A stretch of DNA of 64,000 nucleotides. Origin: DASRJW01 sp964567755. Its GTDB lineage: Bacteria > Krumholzibacteriota > Krumholzibacteriia > G020349025. Under the pieces are notes generated by a model, which saw only the letters and a list, made by a program, of their open reading frames with translations, made no database searches and had not been told where the DNA came from. The position numbers and the translations under genes are program-made. The DNA lies in contig CAZMNW010000015.1 of the NCBI GenBank assembly GCA_964567755.1, forward strand, positions 62,001 through 126,000. Reading direction: 5' to 3'. The stretch's first letter is position 1. Every line of letters starts with the position of its first letter. Positions 61,012-64,000 of this stretch are shown here, piece after piece.

Positions 61012-63903
61012 CTAGAACCTCGTGCGAGCGGCGAAGCGGATCTGCCGCGGTTGTTGGAACACCGTCGGTTTGCCGAAGTCCACGTTCTCGAACTCCGGGT
61101 TGGGTCCACCGCCCAACGCGGGGTTGATGGCGCCGCCGCGCTCGAAGTTGTGCTCGTAGTCCTGTTCTTTCTGCTGGTTGAAAACGTTGAAGACATCGAA
61201 AATCAGATCGATGTTGCTGCCCCCGAGACCCAGAGGGTAGTCGAGGTGCAAACCAACATCCGTGGTCATTGGCGTCCGGCCGCTGGCACCCCGTTCCTCG
61301 AGCGCGATCTCACCGTCGTTGCTGTACACCTCATGAAAGCCGAGCTTGGTCTTCGGAATACCGCTTTGTACCTTGAAGCTCAAGCCGGCATTGAGCTTGA
61401 AATCGAAACCGTACGAGCCGAAGAGATTGACGACGTGGGTCCGGTCGTTCAATAGGACACCGTCTTCGATCAAGTGCTTGAAGATGTCCGGGTCCTTGAG
61501 GTACGGGAAGTCGAAGAGCGAGGTGATGAAGGGGTCCGGCTGACCGTTCTCGCGCCGGAAGTAGCCCTCATAGTTCCCCTCGAGACGCGACCAGGTATAG
61601 GAGCCGAGCAGTTGCCACTCGTCGTGCAAGCGTTTGTCGAGCTTGAGCGTCACGGCGTCGTACTTGCGCGACGGTTTGGGGAATCCGTCCTCGGGCTTCG
61701 GGTTGGTGATGAAGTAGTTTCCGAAGGTCTCGGAACCGTTCAAGATTCCCGAGTAAGTCGAGAGCGCCACGTCCTCCAGCGTCCTGCCGAGCCTGCGGTT
61801 GATGTAGGTCACGCCGACGTTGAAGAACGGCAGCACCTCGCGCTCGACGCCGGCCACATACTCGTCCTGATAGGTGAGCCCGGCGTCGGGGTCGATCACC
61901 GTCGGCTGGTCGCCGAAGGTGAAGAATCCGTCGGGGATGATGTTGTTCGGGTCGATGATCTGGGGGTTGGTTGGATCGCTCAAGTCCACGTTCGCGATCG
62001 GGTAGTTGATTACGGCAGTCACTTCGCTGGACATGGCGCGAACCGCCAGATCCTGGGGCACCTTGCCGAAGAAGCGACCATAGGCGAACGACACCTTGGT
62101 CTTGTTGTCCTTCGTCGGATCGATGGTGATGTGCATGCGCGGTGCCCAGTTCCCGTCCCACGTGAAGTCGGAAAGCGTGCCGGTGAGCTCTTCCTGTTCG
62201 TAGCGCACGCCGGCCATCACGTTCAGCCACTTGGTGATGCTCCAAGAATCCGAAACGTAGAATGCCAGGTAACGGGCCTTGGTTTCCGCCAGGAGTTCAT
62301 CGACGCGGACGCGATTGATGCGAAAGACCTCGTCGCCGACTATCGCGGTATCGGGGTCCGAGATGTCCCACGTAAATCCGCTCGTGGACACCCGCCCGTC
62401 CGGTAGCGTGACGGTTCCAGGTGTCCCGGTGTAGCTTGTGGTGTTGTCGTAGTGGATGTCCTGCATTTCGGCGCCGTAGCGGAAGTTGTGCTCGCCGCGG
62501 GCCTCGACGAAATTGGAGAGCTTGAGCCGGTACTGCAGATTCCAAGAGTCGCTCTGAGTGAAGAAACCGACACCGCCGTAACGCACCGGCACAAAGGGCC
62601 TGTTGTCGACTCCCGATGGCTGGTTGACAGGAATCTCTTCCTTGAACTCGTCTCGGTGGTAGCCGACGGAGCCCTCGGCGAACCAGTTTGGAAGCAGCTC
62701 GCCTTCCCAGCGACCGATGACGTTGTGACCGCCGAAGGTGAGCTTGGAGAATTTCGTCGAGGGGTTTGCGACCGTCAGGGCATCGTCTCGCTGCGGGCCG
62801 AGTGCGCCGGTGGACGGATCACCGAACCCAGAAAAGCTGAATGTATGCTTCGGGTTCGCGAACCACTTGGCGTTGGCGGCGTAGTTGTAGATCGTGCGTT
62901 CGACTTGCATCTGGTGGTCGAACCCAGAGGCATCACGCACTGCCTGCGGCGTCCGCCGCGTGCGCGTAGTGAACGTGGGGTCGAAGGCGACGAACCAGAA
63001 AGCCTTGTCCTGCACGATCGGCCCGCCGGTCTCGAAGCCAAAGTCGGTGCTCTCGTAACCAACCGCATCGAAGTTGGCGTTGGCCCGATCGGTCGTGGCG
63101 CGGTCCCCTTCCAGGTTCTCGGACTGATAGTAAGTGAACAAGCTGCCCGTGACCTGGTTGCCGCCGGTCTTGGTGACCAAGTTGACGTAACCGCCGAGGG
63201 CTTCGCCGAACTCCGGCTCGTAGCCGCCGGTTTTGACCTGGATTTCCTTGATGTAGTCGAAGTTGACTCCCGTCCCCAGTGCGCCGAAAACATACGAGAA
63301 CGAGCCGGCACTGCCGAAGCCGGTGTTGCCGATGTTGACGCCGTCCACCATGTAGGTGTTTTCGAGGCCGCTCGCGCCGTTGATCGAAGGGTTCGAGTCC
63401 TCGGCGCCGGGAATGCCACCGACGACGACGCCCGGCACGAGAGATAGGGTGCTGGAGAAGTTACGCCCCACCGGGACGCTGGATATCAGTTCCGCGCTGA
63501 GCGTGGCCCCTGTCGTCGTGGTCGAAAGATCCACGACAGGTGCGGTGCCGATGACTTCGATCGTCTCGGTGACGCCCGGCGTGAGCACGATTTCGATGCG
63601 CACTCGGGAACCGAGGCGCACGTCAAGATTCTGGCGCTCGACCGCGTTGAACCCGGAGAGGATTGCCTTGAGGCCGTAGGTTCCGGACGGGAGTTGCGGG
63701 AAGCGGAAACCGCCGTTCGCATCCGTCACTTCGGTCTTGGGGCCCTGCAGCGAGGAGAGGGTCACCGTTACCCCGGGCAACGCGGCGCCCTGCTTGTCGA
63801 CGACCGTGCCCTCGAGAGTTCCAGTGGTGGTTTCTTGAGCGTGTGCGGGTATGAGAGCGGCGAGAGAAACTAAAAGGCACAAAGAGACACACAGCCATTT
63901 CAT
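61012..63903 (-). CDS. Oar-like TonB-dependent receptor, copy 2
   Basis: 963 residues, ATG 63903, same plan as copy 1: signal peptide, CarboxypepD_reg-like domain, plug and barrel ending FAARTRF. The N-terminal 300 residues and much of the barrel match copy 1 residue by residue; loops such as DPDTAIVGDEVFRINRVRVD against the copy-1 LHVPGDAIFRIGSVRVGD differ. The gap to copy 1 and the upstream promoter are also related in sequence, so this is a tandem duplication. Divergence in the exposed loops suggests different ligands or escape from phage. Confidence 0.93.
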   Translation of the reverse strand: MKWLCVSLCLLVSLAALIPAHAQETTTGTLEGTVVDKQGAALPGVTVTLSSLQGPKTEVTDANGGFRFPQLPSGTYGLKAILSGFNAVERQNLDVRLGSRVRIEIVLTPGVTETIEVIGTAPVVDLSTTTTGATLSAELISSVPVGRNFSSTLSLVPGVVVGGIPGAEDSNPSINGASGLENTYMVDGVNIGNTGFGSAGSFSYVFGALGTGVNFDYIKEIQVKTGGYEPEFGEALGGYVNLVTKTGGNQVTGSLFTYYQSENLEGDRATTDRANANFDAVGYESTDFGFETGGPIVQDKAFWFVAFDPTFTTRTRRTPQAVRDASGFDHQMQVERTIYNYAANAKWFANPKHTFSFSGFGDPSTGALGPQRDDALTVANPSTKFSKLTFGGHNVIGRWEGELLPNWFAEGSVGYHRDEFKEEIPVNQPSGVDNRPFVPVRYGGVGFFTQSDSWNLQYRLKLSNFVEARGEHNFRYGAEMQDIHYDNTTSYTGTPGTVTLPDGRVSTSGFTWDISDPDTAIVGDEVFRINRVRVDELLAETKARYLAFYVSDSWSITKWLNVMAGVRYEQEELTGTLSDFTWDGNWAPRMHITIDPTKDNKTKVSFAYGRFFGKVPQDLAVRAMSSEVTAVINYPIANVDLSDPTNPQIIDPNNIIPDGFFTFGDQPTVIDPDAGLTYQDEYVAGVEREVLPFFNVGVTYINRRLGRTLEDVALSTYSGILNGSETFGNYFITNPKPEDGFPKPSRKYDAVTLKLDKRLHDEWQLLGSYTWSRLEGNYEGYFRRENGQPDPFITSLFDFPYLKDPDIFKHLIEDGVLLNDRTHVVNLFGSYGFDFKLNAGLSFKVQSGIPKTKLGFHEVYSNDGEIALEERGASGRTPMTTDVGLHLDYPLGLGGSNIDLIFDVFNVFNQQKEQDYEHNFERGGAINPALGGGPNPEFENVDFGKPTVFQQPRQIRFAARTRF

Positions 63904-63944
63904 GGCTTTCTCCTCGTTGCGGGCCTGTTCGACCTGGCGGGCAA

Positions 63945-63974
63945 AGAATAGAGAGCCAACATGTGGCGTGTCAA
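63945..63974 (-). promoter_or_regulatory. Promoter of receptor copy 2
   Basis: On the minus strand TTGACA (63969-63974) is followed after 18 bases by TATTCT (63945-63950), a good sigma-70-type promoter 42 bases before the receptor start. Copy 1 has TTGACA at the same spacing but a weaker -10 (TAGGCT). Confidence 0.65.
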
Positions 63975-64000
63975 GCCGTTGGCCCGCTATGGACGGCGTA

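Noticed and set aside
59449..61455. 668-codon open frame on the plus strand
   Set aside because: It runs antisense to the two TonB-dependent receptors, with no ribosome site and no recognisable motif.

Overview
The window is high-GC DNA from a diderm (Gram-negative-type) bacterium. Lipoproteins with lipoboxes, outer-membrane barrels ending in aromatic residues, a TonB/ExbB/ExbD system, TonB-dependent receptors and a periplasmic NrfHA nitrite reductase all support this. The mixture of Oar-like receptors, TPR-fused Ser/Thr kinases, CHAT-domain signalling, ECF sigma factors and a histone-fold protein suggests a poorly studied lineage near the FCB/Gemmatimonadota/Eisenbacteria part of the tree or a myxobacterium-like relative. 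This placement is inference; the window holds no rRNA, and I found no tRNA or CRISPR array.

Layout. 1-5.3 kb (minus): two envelope lipoproteins, a large outer-membrane barrel, KsgA and TatD. 5.4-9.4 kb: secreted proteins (a degenerate peptidase-MA-like protein and an NHL propeller), then two small paralogous proteins ending in the same RWWYQ signature. 9.6-15.7 kb (minus): housekeeping genes metG and holB, then the division set envC-ftsX-ftsE. 15.9-22 kb: a B3/4-domain protein, an S4 RNA-binding protein, a propeller lipoprotein, a penicillin-acylase-type hydrolase, a DUF6265-like protein and a hicBA toxin-antitoxin pair. 22.2-29.1 kb: nrfHA, a pirin gene preceded by a 14-codon leader ORF that resembles the pirin start, a decayed TPR gene abutting a secreted protein, PhzF, a D-serine-dehydratase-like PLP enzyme and a 63-residue histone-fold protein.

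29.2-40.9 kb (minus) is the most distinctive block. Nine tightly packed genes encode a fatty-acyl reductase with a pseudo-HAD domain, an extended SDR, a polysaccharide-pyruvyl-transferase-family protein, two acyl-activating AMP ligases, an enoyl-CoA hydratase/isomerase, an acyl carrier protein, a lipid kinase and a PlsC-type acyltransferase. Many are joined by ATGA/TAATG overlaps. A 28-bp perfect inverted repeat lies in the only sizeable gap of the upper half. Together they look like a pathway activating, carrying, reducing and esterifying acyl chains into an unusual membrane lipid, possibly an ether lipid, wax or modified glycolipid.

41-45.3 kb: a hybrid histidine kinase divergent from a LuxR-type regulator, then a small lipoprotein ending in Cys followed by a radical SAM enzyme. 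45.3-57.9 kb (plus): ECF sigma, membrane Ser/Thr kinase, CHAT-TPR protease-like protein and TPR lipoprotein, then TonB-ExbB-ExbD-ExbD-TPR and a second kinase-TPR protein. 58-64 kb (minus): two nearly identical Oar-like TonB-dependent receptors, duplicated together with their promoter, plausibly energised by the TonB operon just upstream.
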